A stretch of 64,000 bases of DNA, from assembly GCF_000280495.2 (NCBI RefSeq), contig NZ_CP018016.1:620001-684000 (forward strand), written 5' to 3'. The notes under the pieces were generated by a model that saw only the letters and a list, made by a program, of their open reading frames with translations, ran no database searches and was not told the origin of the DNA. Positions within the stretch are counted from its first letter, which is position 1, and each line of letters opens with the position of its first letter. This DNA comes from Kosakonia radicincitans DSM 16656 (GTDB taxonomy: Bacteria > Pseudomonadota > Gammaproteobacteria > Enterobacterales > Enterobacteriaceae). Shown here piece after piece: positions 11,846 to 19,777 of the stretch. Made by a program: the position numbers and the translations under genes.

Positions 11846-11885
11846 CTTTCAGGCCACTCTGCTGACATGCTTTGCGGCCTGAAAG
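11846..11885. terminator. 10-bp inverted repeat after the SDR gene
   Basis: CTTTCAGGCC (11846-11855) pairs perfectly with GGCCTGAAAG (11876-11885), just beyond the SDR stop on the minus strand. It could end the SDR transcript, though no T-run follows. The rest of 11651-11845 is the promoter region of the J-domain gene with no ORF I would support. Confidence 0.5.
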
Positions 11886-11891
11886 GATCCC

Positions 11892-12611
11892 TTACACTTG
11901 CGTTAACCCGCCATCGACACAAATCTCGGCACCAGCGATATAGCTGCTTTCGTCACTCGCAAGAAACAGCGCGGCGTTGGCCACTTCTTCCGGCTGGCCC
12001 ATGCGACCCAGTGGAATTGCCTGCGTTAATCCCTGACGAACATTTTCCGAGGCCGCAGCCATCATTTCCGTATCAATAGGGCCGGGCGCGACGACGTTAA
12101 CGCGAATGCCTCTGGCTGCCAGTTCGCGCGTCCAGGTTCGGGCAAAAGAGCGCAGCGCGGCTTTGCTGGCGCTATAGACACCATAACCTTCCGTTCCGAT
12201 AACATCGGCAATCGACCCTATCAGCACCACGCTGGAACCGGGTTTGAGCAGCGGCAGCGCAGCTTGCAGGGCAAATAGCGGCGAGCGGACATTCAACCCG
12301 AAGGTGCTTTCAAAGTGCGTTTCTGAAACCTGCTCCAGGGTGGCGTACTCTGACATGCCGGCATTAATCACCAGCACATCCAGTTGCTGAATATTTTCCA
12401 TTATGCGCGCCAGTTCGCTGTGCTGGCTGACATCAGCACGCAGCGGCAACGCATTTCCTTCGATTTTAGCGGCAGTGTTCTGTAACTCTTCCTCGCGGCG
12501 GGAGGTAAACCAGGTCGTGGCGCCTTCATGGGCAAAACGCTGGGTTATCGCCAGGCCAATTCCTTTTGCGCCACCCAGTATGAGGGCCGTTTTGTTGTGC
12601 AGTCTGTTCAT
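11892..12611 (-). CDS. short-chain dehydrogenase/reductase
   Basis: A classical SDR of 239 residues. The nucleotide-binding motif GGAKGIG is at 13-19, followed by NAG at 83-85. The catalytic Ser is at 133 (IGSIAD), with YxxxK at Tyr146 and Lys150 (YSASK). PGPIDTEM and the C-terminal YIAGAEICVDGG complete the family pattern. The SRR after the second strand suggests NADPH preference. It is divergent from an HxlR regulator with about 100 bp between them, a common arrangement for redox- or electrophile-responsive reductases. The physiological substrate cannot be inferred. Confidence 0.88.
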   Translation of the reverse strand: MNRLHNKTALILGGAKGIGLAITQRFAHEGATTWFTSRREEELQNTAAKIEGNALPLRADVSQHSELARIMENIQQLDVLVINAGMSEYATLEQVSETHFESTFGLNVRSPLFALQAALPLLKPGSSVVLIGSIADVIGTEGYGVYSASKAALRSFARTWTRELAARGIRVNVVAPGPIDTEMMAAASENVRQGLTQAIPLGRMGQPEEVANAALFLASDESSYIAGAEICVDGGLTQV

Positions 12612-12709
12612 GATGATTCTCCTGTTGAGTGGAAAATCGATGATATAAGTTTTATATTTAGTATCAATTACGCACTTTGTTTATATTAGATATCATTGGA
12701 TATACCGCT
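12612..12709. promoter_or_regulatory. SDR/HxlR divergent promoter region
   Basis: The region is strongly AT-rich and contains related elements such as GATATAAG, AGTATCAATTA and TTAGATATCATTGGATAT, forming imperfect palindromes suitable for a dimeric winged-helix regulator. The adjacent HxlR protein is the natural candidate; this is inference. Confidence 0.45.
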
Positions 12710-13102
12710 ATGACAAAAATCGATGACTGCGTTTTAGGAAATGTGGGCAAAACGCGCCCGATACTTGAGCACATCACCAATAAATGGTCGATTTTGATCC
12801 TGACTGTGCTGTGTACAAAACCTTCTCGTTTCAATGAGATCCGTCGCAGGCTGGATGGTATCACCCATAAAGCGCTGGCCGACGCTCTGAAACGGCTGGA
12901 GCGCAACGGGCTGGTGCACCGGGAAGTGTTGCCGACAATGCCGGTGGGTGTTGAATACCGTATTACGCCGCTTGGCGAATCACTTCGACAGCCATTTGAG
13001 GCACTGTATCGCTGGGCGCTGGAATATGGGCCGCAATTGACGGCGGCGCAGGATGAGTATGATCAAAAATCTGCAGAGGCTGAAAGAGCATTAGCCTCCT
13101 GA
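12710..13102 (+). CDS. HxlR-family winged-helix transcriptional regulator
   Basis: A 130-residue HxlR protein from the ATG at 12710 (an upstream TTG at 12677 lies in the promoter and is less likely). The family signature is clear: ILEHITNKWSILILTVLC, then RFNEIRRRLDGITHKALADA, LKRLERNGLVHREVLPTMP and VEYRITPLGESL. Members often sense quinones, aldehydes or disulfide stress and control a divergent oxidoreductase. Cys residues are present at positions 7 and 35, the former in the region used for redox sensing by some HxlR proteins. The likely target is the divergent SDR gene. Confidence 0.88.
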   Translation: MTKIDDCVLGNVGKTRPILEHITNKWSILILTVLCTKPSRFNEIRRRLDGITHKALADALKRLERNGLVHREVLPTMPVGVEYRITPLGESLRQPFEALYRWALEYGPQLTAAQDEYDQKSAEAERALAS

Positions 13103-13105
13103 AAC

Positions 13106-13132
13106 GGGGCGTTCTGCTTGTCGGAACGCCCC
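13106..13132. terminator. hairpin between HxlR gene and the clan CD-like gene
   Basis: GGGGCGTTC (13106-13114) pairs with GAACGCCCC (13124-13132), nine perfect base pairs with a nine-base loop. It lies between converging genes. Confidence 0.7.
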
Positions 13133-13141
13133 TGCGAAAGG

Positions 13142-14080
13142 TCAGCGGAAAGTATGACTGACAAGTGAGCGGCGAATATCTGGCGCCCCTGGAATTCGGC
13201 GGGCCCTGAATTCTGTCTGGCTGTATGTTACTCCGGCACCATGGTATCCGGTTACCTGAATGCTGTTGTAACCGAGACGCTGAAGCTCTCTGCTTATGGT
13301 TTGCGCCAGAGGTTGAGTGCCTTTCAGGGAGATGAATTTTCCTATTATTCCTTTTCTTTTTGCACCTGACGATGCTTCCAGCTCGACAGCAGCAAAAGAC
13401 GTTGGCTTGAAAGAATCAGCGCTATAACAGGCAGTTATACGGATATCCTCGAATGTTTTAGGTAGCCCACATGAATGCAATTGTTCAGCGAGGGTTGCGG
13501 CCGTCATCAACCCCAGGGTTGCCGCTTCATCGGCTGCCAGTACGTCTGCACCGGCCGTTCCGTGCCCAAGAATATAGAGTTTATCCGTGGTAGCGGATAA
13601 TTGACTTAATGGTATATGTGCAAAGTTTGTATTTTTTAATACAACCAGTTGTTGTGATAATCTCGCAATACTGGCTGTGAATTTATCAAATATATCCGGT
13701 GACAGCGCTTTTCTTAATGTCTCACCATTCCAGTCTTCATGCACTTGTAAACCAGCATCGACCTCCTGCAATTTATCGCTGACAGTGTTTATCTGAGTAA
13801 CCAGGTTGTTTATTTCTGCAGCACGTAGTTCCATTATTTCATTTCGAATTTTCTGATTTGGCACAATTAGTGGATAGAGGCTTTTTCCCTTCAGGTGGCG
13901 GATTAAATTTAAGCCCAGACTTTGATGGATCATATCCTCTGCTGCAAAAGGAATATACAGGTAACCTTGTTTGGGAAAACCGCTGTGCATCACCGGAGGT
14001 GCGCCATATCTCGCTTTAAATTCAGGTTGATTGGCCGGGGTTCCTGGCGGCGTATTGTTTCCGAATATCATTTTCTTCAT
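13142..14080 (-). CDS. putative caspase-like (clan CD) cysteine peptidase or effector
   Basis: A 312-residue protein from the ATG at 14080, which has AGGA seven bases upstream; the reading from 14140 has no ribosome site. The C-terminal half holds a hydrophobic strand ending in LYILGHG (His173) and a second strand IRITACYSAD (Cys218), the His/Cys pair and spacing seen in clan CD peptidases (caspase, gingipain and C80 self-processing types). The N-terminal 160 residues include a coiled coil near 80-110. There is no signal peptide or membrane segment. The gene is isolated and more AT-rich than its neighbours, followed by a 500-bp AT-rich gap, which suggests acquisition. Proteolytic activity and delivery as an effector are inference; I do not recognise a named family. 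Confidence 0.55.
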   Translation of the reverse strand: MKKMIFGNNTPPGTPANQPEFKARYGAPPVMHSGFPKQGYLYIPFAAEDMIHQSLGLNLIRHLKGKSLYPLIVPNQKIRNEIMELRAAEINNLVTQINTVSDKLQEVDAGLQVHEDWNGETLRKALSPDIFDKFTASIARLSQQLVVLKNTNFAHIPLSQLSATTDKLYILGHGTAGADVLAADEAATLGLMTAATLAEQLHSCGLPKTFEDIRITACYSADSFKPTSFAAVELEASSGAKRKGIIGKFISLKGTQPLAQTISRELQRLGYNSIQVTGYHGAGVTYSQTEFRARRIPGAPDIRRSLVSHTFR

Positions 14081-14657
14081 TGAATCATCCTGGATATATT
14101 TTATATGAGTGGTTATCTCAATACGGATAGCTAAAAGCATTATAGCGATACATTATACGTTTCTGCCTTATAACATGGTACGTGGAAAAATAATCTATAA
14201 TTCACGCCGCTGGAGCGATTTATACAGTGCTAAGGCATTTATTCTAGCGTATACGATGGTGGTTATTAATAGTTGCTGTCACGTTTTTATTATATTATTT
14301 ATTCTATTAAGATATATCAGAGAGGTAATTTATTAAGGAAATTATAATGTGGAGAGTAATTATTTATAGTAAAGCGTTGATTAACTTTTTATGTTGGTAC
14401 CGGTAATACGTTATTCTCGTGTGAAAAGATGCGGATCTTATTAAGATTCGGAAGACACCGCATGAAAAGTGTTGTCGCTTGAGTGATGGCTTCATCGGGA
14501 AGGAACGCATTGTGCCATTCTGCGACTGTTGTTGTAGCGATAGAAGCGACAGAGTGATGGGGATTACCAAAAGTTGGGGCGATACTTTTGGGACATTCAG
14601 GATTTAAAAAACAAAAAAACCACCATAAGAGGTGGCTTAAGTATCTGTTTCTAAATT
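14081..14657. other. AT-rich gene-free stretch before attL; ileX-type terminator remnant
   Basis: No convincing gene is present. A minus-strand reading ending at 14389 has protein-like composition over about 60 codons (for example NPHHSVASIATTTVAEWHN) but continues through attL and lacks a start, so at most it is a decayed remnant. CCACC/GGTGG (14620-14635), flanked by an A-run on its left, is a minus-strand terminator. Before phage insertion it would have followed the ileX tRNA gene. Confidence 0.5.
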
Positions 14658-14711
14658 TAAAATTTGGTGGCCCCTGTTGGGTTTGAACCAACGACCAAGC
14701 GATTATGAGTC
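14658..14711. repeat. attL (copy of ileX 3' end)
   Basis: Perfect 54-bp direct repeat of 49048-49101. It contains the last 47 bases of tRNA-Ile2, from the anticodon loop to the CCA end, but lacks the 5' half, so this copy is not a functional tRNA. Crossover occurs within the tRNA gene, as is usual for P2/P4-type integrases. Confidence 0.95.
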
Positions 14712-14803
14712 CCAATTTGAAACGAGTAAAATCAGTAAGTTACTGATTTTTATGTTTTCTTTAGGCCGAATAGTGATGAAAAGTGGCACATAGCGTTGCG
14801 CTC

Positions 14804-14822
14804 TGCTGCCACTTTGCTGCCA
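14804..14822. repeat. candidate integrase arm sites, left
   Basis: TGCTGCCA is repeated at 14804-14811 and 14815-14822, an 11-bp step. The same pair with the same step and orientation is found inside the other prophage end (48967-48985). Direct repeats on both sides of the core are typical of arm-type integrase binding sites. Confidence 0.7.
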
Positions 14823-14896
14823 CTTTTACCACAATGCAATGATGCAGAAAATCCGAGATTAATTAAAAAACTCCAATCAATTCATATTTGAGAAAT

Positions 14897-16585
14897 TTAT
14901 TCATCCCATATTTCTGCTGCAAATGAAGTTAATGTGGGATCTTTGATAGCCAATGTTGTCCGACATAGATTAATGTTCTGCCCTAATTGCTGTTGCAGCT
15001 TATTTCTCAAAGCACGTTCCACAAATTTCCCATGCATGAAGTCACGATTGTTGCTGTCAAAATTTCGAGTGCAATTTTGAGAAATTTCTCCAGCATCTGG
15101 TTTATCACCGCCTCGATAAGAGGCTTGCAAACAGCGGTTGTAAATCGTATTAATATATTTCTTTATTATATCGTCTCGCTTCTCGACTAGACATTCATCA
15201 ATTAAATTAGTAATCTGTTCGAGTGTGAGTGTAGGGTAAAGCTCATGAATATGATTCTCGTTCACAAAGTGGCTTTCTGCATCATTACCATTCGTCACGA
15301 ATACTTTTATTCCCATTTCCTGTAAGTTTTCTACGTAAGATGATACTTCTGCATCTGTCATATAATCACGATCTCGATGAACTACGACAGAAGTTCCGGG
15401 AGCGTGTTGGATAATAAAAGAATTCAGAGCTAATGCAATGTGTATATTAGAACATCCATTATATGACCATATTTGATACTCATCTTGTAAAAAACCAGAT
15501 GATTCTGCGATGATTTTAATATATTCTACATTTGTGTCTTCAGTTAATAATATGCAAGGTATTTCTCCATTCCTTAGCTGATCACCTTTATCAAGAGCTC
15601 CTATTTCCAATAATATACTTCTTTCAAGGTCTCCAGAATTTTCAACTAATGAACAATTGTTTATCCAAAATACACTTGAGTCATTTTTTAATGCTTCGAA
15701 AAAATGCCTTGAGTGGGTTGATATAATAATTTGGCATTCGGTTTCTTGATGGAGTTCTTTTAATAAAATAGCGAGGGTTCTTTGGTTGTTAGGATGAAGG
15801 TGAGAATCAGGCTCATCCAATATTAATAATTTTGGTTTGTATAAGTAGTAATATGCAAGTATCTGTATTGCTTGTAAAATCCCTGTGCCACAAGAATCAA
15901 TGGGTAATGAAACTTCATTACTTGTTACTCTTGCATTAATGTGTTCGTCAACATTAGGATCAAATCTTACGCTAATTTCATAATCGGGAAAAACTGCTTT
16001 GAACTTATTCTCAAATGCTCTCCATGAATTTAGATCTTTAGATAAGAGTAAGAGAATATTCCTAAATACGCTGTTTGAATCCCCCTTAGCCGCAGCTTTG
16101 CGTACAACTGATGGAGGCCGATATTCTTCAAAAGATGGTATGCCTGCCAGGCCAGGAACAATCATTGAATATGGGTGTTCGATATTCTGAAGATGCTCTC
16201 CCAACTCTTTTCCTTCAAGCGAGGTTGCTATATTTCTATTTTTCCCCTTACGTATAGTTACAGTTGAACTTGTTTGTTCGTTAAAAGTAACTTTGATTGC
16301 ATGTTCCATTGATGTTTGAAGCTTTCCGTTAGGTGCCAAAGCATCAATGTCCCTTAATGGAGAATAGATTAAGGACTCACTCGAAAGTGATGAAGGGCAT
16401 CTATCCTCTGTCCATCTTGCACCTTGTTGGTTTGTCGATTGGGCAATAGAAACCGCAAATTGTATTGCCTGTTGTATGCTACTTTTACCAGCATTATTAG
16501 AACCTATTAATAGATTTATTCCTACTAATGGGATCTCGATATCAACGATGTTTTTAAATCTTTCAATTTTTATGCTGCTTAGCAA
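14897..16585 (-). CDS. OLD-family ATPase/TOPRIM nuclease (phage-borne immunity candidate)
   Basis: A 562-residue protein of the overcoming-lysogenization-defect type. It has an SMC-like ABC ATPase with Walker A GSNNAGKSS (28-36), a signature-like CGTGILQAIQI (232-242), Walker B LLILDEPDSHLHP (253-265) and an H-loop STHSRHF (289-295). A C-terminal TOPRIM domain follows, with the acidic Glu349 in LLTEDTNVEYIK and an Asp-Arg-Asp at 405-407. Such proteins cut DNA in an ATP-regulated way, and some exclude other phages. No UvrD-like partner is adjacent, so it resembles single-gene (class 1) OLD rather than Gabija. The gene is AT-rich and lies between attL and int, a non-essential spot. P2 itself carries old at its other early-region end. 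Confidence 0.85.
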   Translation of the reverse strand: MLSSIKIERFKNIVDIEIPLVGINLLIGSNNAGKSSIQQAIQFAVSIAQSTNQQGARWTEDRCPSSLSSESLIYSPLRDIDALAPNGKLQTSMEHAIKVTFNEQTSSTVTIRKGKNRNIATSLEGKELGEHLQNIEHPYSMIVPGLAGIPSFEEYRPPSVVRKAAAKGDSNSVFRNILLLLSKDLNSWRAFENKFKAVFPDYEISVRFDPNVDEHINARVTSNEVSLPIDSCGTGILQAIQILAYYYLYKPKLLILDEPDSHLHPNNQRTLAILLKELHQETECQIIISTHSRHFFEALKNDSSVFWINNCSLVENSGDLERSILLEIGALDKGDQLRNGEIPCILLTEDTNVEYIKIIAESSGFLQDEYQIWSYNGCSNIHIALALNSFIIQHAPGTSVVVHRDRDYMTDAEVSSYVENLQEMGIKVFVTNGNDAESHFVNENHIHELYPTLTLEQITNLIDECLVEKRDDIIKKYINTIYNRCLQASYRGGDKPDAGEISQNCTRNFDSNNRDFMHGKFVERALRNKLQQQLGQNINLCRTTLAIKDPTLTSFAAEIWDE

Positions 16586-16705
16586 GATAATCTCCTTTTG
16601 AAAAGATGAAAAGTTAATTAGGCATTAATATATGTGGATATCAAACTCACTTTAAACCTAACTATCAGGGTGCTGTATTATTCATTATTGATATTAAGAG
16701 TCTTT

Positions 16706-17725
16706 TCATAATTTACCAATAGTTAATGGGTTTAATGACATTGCTTCTGATAAATGATCTGGCGCAAAGTGTGCATATCGCATAGTTACCTTTATATCCG
16801 TGTGCCCAAGTATCCGCTGAAGCACAAGAATATTTCCACCATTCATCATGAAGTGAGATGCAAAAGTGTGGCGCAAGACGTGTGTTAGTTGCCCAGCTGG
16901 CGTCTCGATACCGGCACGTTGCATTGCCTTTCTAAAGCCTGAATAGCAAGCTGCAAAAAGCGGTTGTGCTTTTCTACTCGATGGTAGCTCTGCCTGTAGC
17001 TTCTCTGTTATCGGCACTGCGCGGTTTTTCTTGCCTTTAGTTTTCACGTAGATGATTTGCCCTGCGCGGATCTGGTTCCCTTTCAAACTTTCCGCTTCAC
17101 TCCAGCGAGCTCCAGTTGCTAGGCAGATTTTAACTACTGTCGATAAGTCCTTTGACCGGCTGTTCTCACATTCGGCGAGGAGGGTTCTGATTTCCTCAAT
17201 GGTGAGATACGCCATCTCCGATTCACTGATTTTAAATTCGCGCACATTCTCTAACGGGTTCGGTGCAGTCCATTCATCAAACCGGCGCAGTTCGTTAAAC
17301 ATAGCTCTGAAATACGCCAGCTCTAAATTAACCGTGCGCGGCGTAACCGTCTTCACTCGACTGGAGCGGGTGATCTTCCCGCTTAACCGCTGTTCGCGAT
17401 AAGACGCAAAAATTTTCGCGTTAAACTCGGTTGCGAGTGGGTTACCCATCGCCTCGCAGGCGAATGCCATCGTGGTTCGCCGCTTCTCACCATCCGCTAA
17501 CGTGATACCGTGCGTGTTGAACCAGAGTTCAACCAAGTCAATTACCCGTCGTTTATCCGCTTTCTCACCCAGCCAGGGCTTATCCTGAGCCTGTTCTTTT
17601 ACGTACTTCTCATAGGACAGTGCTTCGCCTTTCGTCGCAAACTGGCGACGGATACGTTTTCCATCCCGTCCGTTGGGGAAAACCTGCGCTTGCCATTTGC
17701 CGGAGGGTAATTTACTAACAGCCAT
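16706..17725 (-). CDS. int: P2-type tyrosine integrase
   Basis: A 339-residue site-specific recombinase (P2 Int is 337). The N-terminal DNA-arm domain starts MAVSKLPSGKWQAQVFPNGR. The catalytic set is Arg207 (TGARWSE), a lysine near 230 in YVKTKGKKNR, HxxR at 282-285 (LTHVLRHTF), His308 (ILGHTD) and the nucleophile Tyr317 (VTMRYAHF). It catalyses integration at, and with Apl/Cox excision from, the ileX attachment site. It lies next to cI in the same orientation, as in P2 and 186. A 120-bp gap separates it from the downstream OLD gene. Confidence 0.95.
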   Translation of the reverse strand: MAVSKLPSGKWQAQVFPNGRDGKRIRRQFATKGEALSYEKYVKEQAQDKPWLGEKADKRRVIDLVELWFNTHGITLADGEKRRTTMAFACEAMGNPLATEFNAKIFASYREQRLSGKITRSSRVKTVTPRTVNLELAYFRAMFNELRRFDEWTAPNPLENVREFKISESEMAYLTIEEIRTLLAECENSRSKDLSTVVKICLATGARWSEAESLKGNQIRAGQIIYVKTKGKKNRAVPITEKLQAELPSSRKAQPLFAACYSGFRKAMQRAGIETPAGQLTHVLRHTFASHFMMNGGNILVLQRILGHTDIKVTMRYAHFAPDHLSEAMSLNPLTIGKL

Positions 17726-17733
17726 TTCTTTCC

Positions 17734-18339
17734 TTAAAAATATTCAGTGCGAGCGACCACCTTCCCCAGCACTTTGATCTCTTCTGCTTTACATTCAAAC
17801 GATGCTTTGCCGTTCTCTACGCGGATACGTCCGCCGGGGAAACGATAAAGTTCTTTCACGCTGACAAGTCCATCAATCTCAATCAACCAAAGGCCATCGG
17901 TGACTTCGGCCTCAGTTTCATCAACCAAGAAGGTCTGTTTCTCAAATCGGATCAGTAATGGCGCGTTAACTTCACTAGGCAGGAGATGTACATCATACCC
18001 AACCCAATCTGATGGTGAGAACTTCCCATTTGTGATGTTTTTGAGTTCGATTTTCGTTGGTGAACTATCCTGATTTGTGATGTTTGGATCCCCACGCCCA
18101 TAGGTTAACCACTCTAAAGACGTACCCGTCTCCATCGCGCAAATTAGCACCCAGTCGGCAGGAAAATTCCCACGCATTATGCGGTTAGCCATTGTGCTTT
18201 GTGATACATCTAAGTGACGACACAGAGCCTGACGCGATGAAAAACCATATGCCTGAACGATACGCTCAATGGGATCTTTACCACCCTCTGGTAAAGTTGG
18301 TGCTTTACGACTCGTAAAATCTTTCGTTGACCTTTCCAA
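17734..18339 (-). CDS. cI: lysogenic repressor CI, 186 type
   Basis: A 201-residue repressor with an N-terminal helix-turn-helix of the phage CI family (GFSSRQALCRHLDVSQSTMANR, about 32-53, then PADWVLICAMETGTSLEWL) and a C-terminal oligomerisation half. It maintains lysogeny by blocking the divergent lytic promoter. The start is taken as a TTG (18337-18339) with AGGA seven bases upstream; no in-frame ATG exists before the HTH. Similarity is to 186 CI rather than to the short P2 C repressor. It is eight bases from int and probably co-transcribed with it. Confidence 0.88.
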   Translation of the reverse strand: MERSTKDFTSRKAPTLPEGGKDPIERIVQAYGFSSRQALCRHLDVSQSTMANRIMRGNFPADWVLICAMETGTSLEWLTYGRGDPNITNQDSSPTKIELKNITNGKFSPSDWVGYDVHLLPSEVNAPLLIRFEKQTFLVDETEAEVTDGLWLIEIDGLVSVKELYRFPGGRIRVENGKASFECKAEEIKVLGKVVARTEYF

Positions 18340-18428
18340 TTTGTGATCCTAATATTCACTCATCGTATCAAGACGTGTTTAATAGTGATAAATAGAGTTG
18401 GCTAGAACTCAACAGAGGATAGTGCATC
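18340..18428. promoter_or_regulatory. lysis-lysogeny switch region between cI and apl
   Basis: This 89-bp divergent promoter region must hold the lytic and lysogenic promoters and CI/Apl operators. ATTTGTGAT at its left edge (18339-18347) recurs at 18028 and 18073 inside cI. ATTCAC (18354-18359) recurs in the palindrome before ogr. CI operators at the lytic promoter, inside flanking genes and at the late-activator promoter are known in phage 186; matching these motifs to CI here is inference. Confidence 0.55.
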
Positions 18429-18665
18429 ATGACCCGTAAACTTTCAATGCGCCCTTCAATCAATCTCGTGATTTCCGAACCGTACATTACCGTAGAAGAG
18501 TTCTGTCGCCGTACGGGTTACAAGGAAGGCACCGTTCGCCAAATGTACCGCGAAAACCGTTTACCTATCAGGAAGAAAGAGGGCTTAAACGGACTTATCG
18601 AAATCAACATGGTTGCTCTCACTATTGAAGCTGCTGCTGGCTGTGAAATCACAATGCAAGCCTGA
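18429..18665 (+). CDS. Apl/Cox-like excisionase and lytic-switch regulator
   Basis: A 78-residue protein with an MerR/excisionase-type helix-turn-helix: PYITVEEFCRRTGYKEGTVRQ (about 19-40) followed by a basic wing NRLPIRKKEG. Its position, first gene of the lytic transcript directly opposite cI, is that of 186 apl and P2 cox. Such proteins stimulate excision by bending the attachment DNA and reduce repressor expression. The sequence NLVISEPYIT near the N-terminus is typical of the 186-like group. Confidence 0.85.
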   Translation: MTRKLSMRPSINLVISEPYITVEEFCRRTGYKEGTVRQMYRENRLPIRKKEGLNGLIEINMVALTIEAAAGCEITMQA

Positions 18666-18699
18666 TAAATCCATTTTGGGATAAAAAGGAATTTCCAGC

Positions 18700-19209
18700 A
18701 TGTTAGATTTTCGCGTTTCGTCACATGCACATTTCGATGATGCATGCAGAAAGTTTGCCGTAACTCATAACATCAAAGAATTGGCAGTTAAGGCAGGTAT
18801 CAAGCCGCACACTCTTTACAACAAACTCAACCCGGAACAACCGCACCAGTTAACACCACGTGAGATCTGGTTACTGACAGACCTCACCGAAGATTCAACG
18901 CTGGTTGATGGTTTTCTGGCTCAGATCCATTGTCTGCCGTGCGTGCCGGTTAATGAGATGGCGAAGGATAAGGTGCAAACCTACGTCATGCGGGCAATGG
19001 CTGAGCTTGGCGATCTGGCTGGCGGCACAGTGTCAACAGAGCGATTAACCCAGGCGAAAAAATACAGAATGGTTGAAAGCGTTAATTCTGGCATCCGCAT
19101 GCTTTCGCTGACAGCGCTCGCATTACAGGCGCGCCTCCAGGCCAATCCGGCAATGTCCAGTGTCGTCGATACCGTTAGCGGCCTCGGCGCATCTTTTGGG
19201 CTGATGTGA
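18700..19209 (+). CDS. cII: CII-like establishment regulator, 186 type
   Basis: A 169-residue protein, equal in length to 186 CII and very similar to it, for example RNKLNPEQPHQ-type text (YNKLNPEQPHQLTPREIWLL), TDLTEDSTLVDGFLAQIHCL, then ESVNSGIRMLSLTALALQAR and the C-terminal GASFGLM. In 186 CII activates the promoter for establishment transcription of cI soon after infection. The N-terminal part (AVTHNIKELAVKAGIKPHTL) is the helix-turn-helix. It lies in the early lytic operon after apl. Confidence 0.92.
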   Translation: MLDFRVSSHAHFDDACRKFAVTHNIKELAVKAGIKPHTLYNKLNPEQPHQLTPREIWLLTDLTEDSTLVDGFLAQIHCLPCVPVNEMAKDKVQTYVMRAMAELGDLAGGTVSTERLTQAKKYRMVESVNSGIRMLSLTALALQARLQANPAMSSVVDTVSGLGASFGLM

Positions 19210-19216
19210 GGTGAGT

Positions 19217-19408
19217 ATGTTGAATAACGAACCTTCTTTCGCATCGCTACTTATTAAGCAAAGCCCAGCCATGCATTACGGCCACGGCTGGATTGTTGGT
19301 GAGAACGGTAAGCGCTGGCATCCGGTGCGCTCACAAACTCAGGCAAAGCCTGTTTCTTTTAAGGGGGCTGCATGGCTATCGAAGCTGTTTCCGCAACGGT
19401 TCCGCTGA
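19217..19408 (+). CDS. Fil-like phage filamentation protein
   Basis: A 63-residue protein starting at the ATG at 19217 (an alternative GTG is at 19211). It contains PSFASLLIKQSPAMHYGHGW followed by KRWHPVRSQTQ, the pattern of the small Fil family of 186-like phages, whose expression causes host cell filamentation. It sits between cII and the next early gene, as in 186. Its 3' end overlaps the following gene by 37 bases in another frame. Function is by family; the host target is not established here. Confidence 0.75.
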   Translation: MLNNEPSFASLLIKQSPAMHYGHGWIVGENGKRWHPVRSQTQAKPVSFKGAAWLSKLFPQRFR

Positions 19409-19710
19409 GCACTGGCGCGCGCATGGCCGGCCTGAATCATATCGCTGAAATACGCGGGCGCTTCTGGGGTGATAGCTGGAAAGAGGTCGAGCAATTCGTT
19501 GCGAATATGCGCGATACGCGCGACCCGCAGCATGAAGACAACGAGCGCGCGCTGGCAGCGATTTTCTTTCTAGCAAAAATACCGGCAGCTCGTCACGGGC
19601 TCAAATTAAGTGAGCTGACTACTGACGAGAAAAAAGCGCTTATTTCAGCAATGAATCATTTTCGCGCAGTTGTGAGCTTATTTCCCAAACGGCTAACCAT
19701 GCCGAATTAA
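19372..19710 (+). CDS. DUF5347-like early protein
   Basis: A 112-residue protein found in 186-like early operons; features include MAGLNHIAEIRGRFWGDSWK and DNERALAAIFFLAKIPAARH. No catalytic motif is visible. The reading begins inside the preceding gene's 3' end, consistent with coupled translation; GGGGG occurs about five bases before the ATG. The role is unknown. Confidence 0.75.
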   Translation: MAIEAVSATVPLSTGARMAGLNHIAEIRGRFWGDSWKEVEQFVANMRDTRDPQHEDNERALAAIFFLAKIPAARHGLKLSELTTDEKKALISAMNHFRAVVSLFPKRLTMPN

Positions 19711-19777
19711 CACAAACCGTAATTAAAAGGCGTCAACCCGCCGGGCATTCTTTTGCCTAAATTCAGGAGAAAGCGTT

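Noticed and set aside
14109..14336. 75-codon plus-strand frame in the gap before attL
   Set aside because: No ribosome site, AT-driven composition and no family resemblance.
14389..14715. 108-codon minus-strand open frame through attL
   Set aside because: It begins in phage/tRNA DNA and crosses the attachment repeat; protein-like text near its end may be a decayed remnant but there is no credible start.
14897..16585. Gabija system
   Set aside because: The GajA-like part would be the OLD protein, but no UvrD-like GajB helicase is adjacent.
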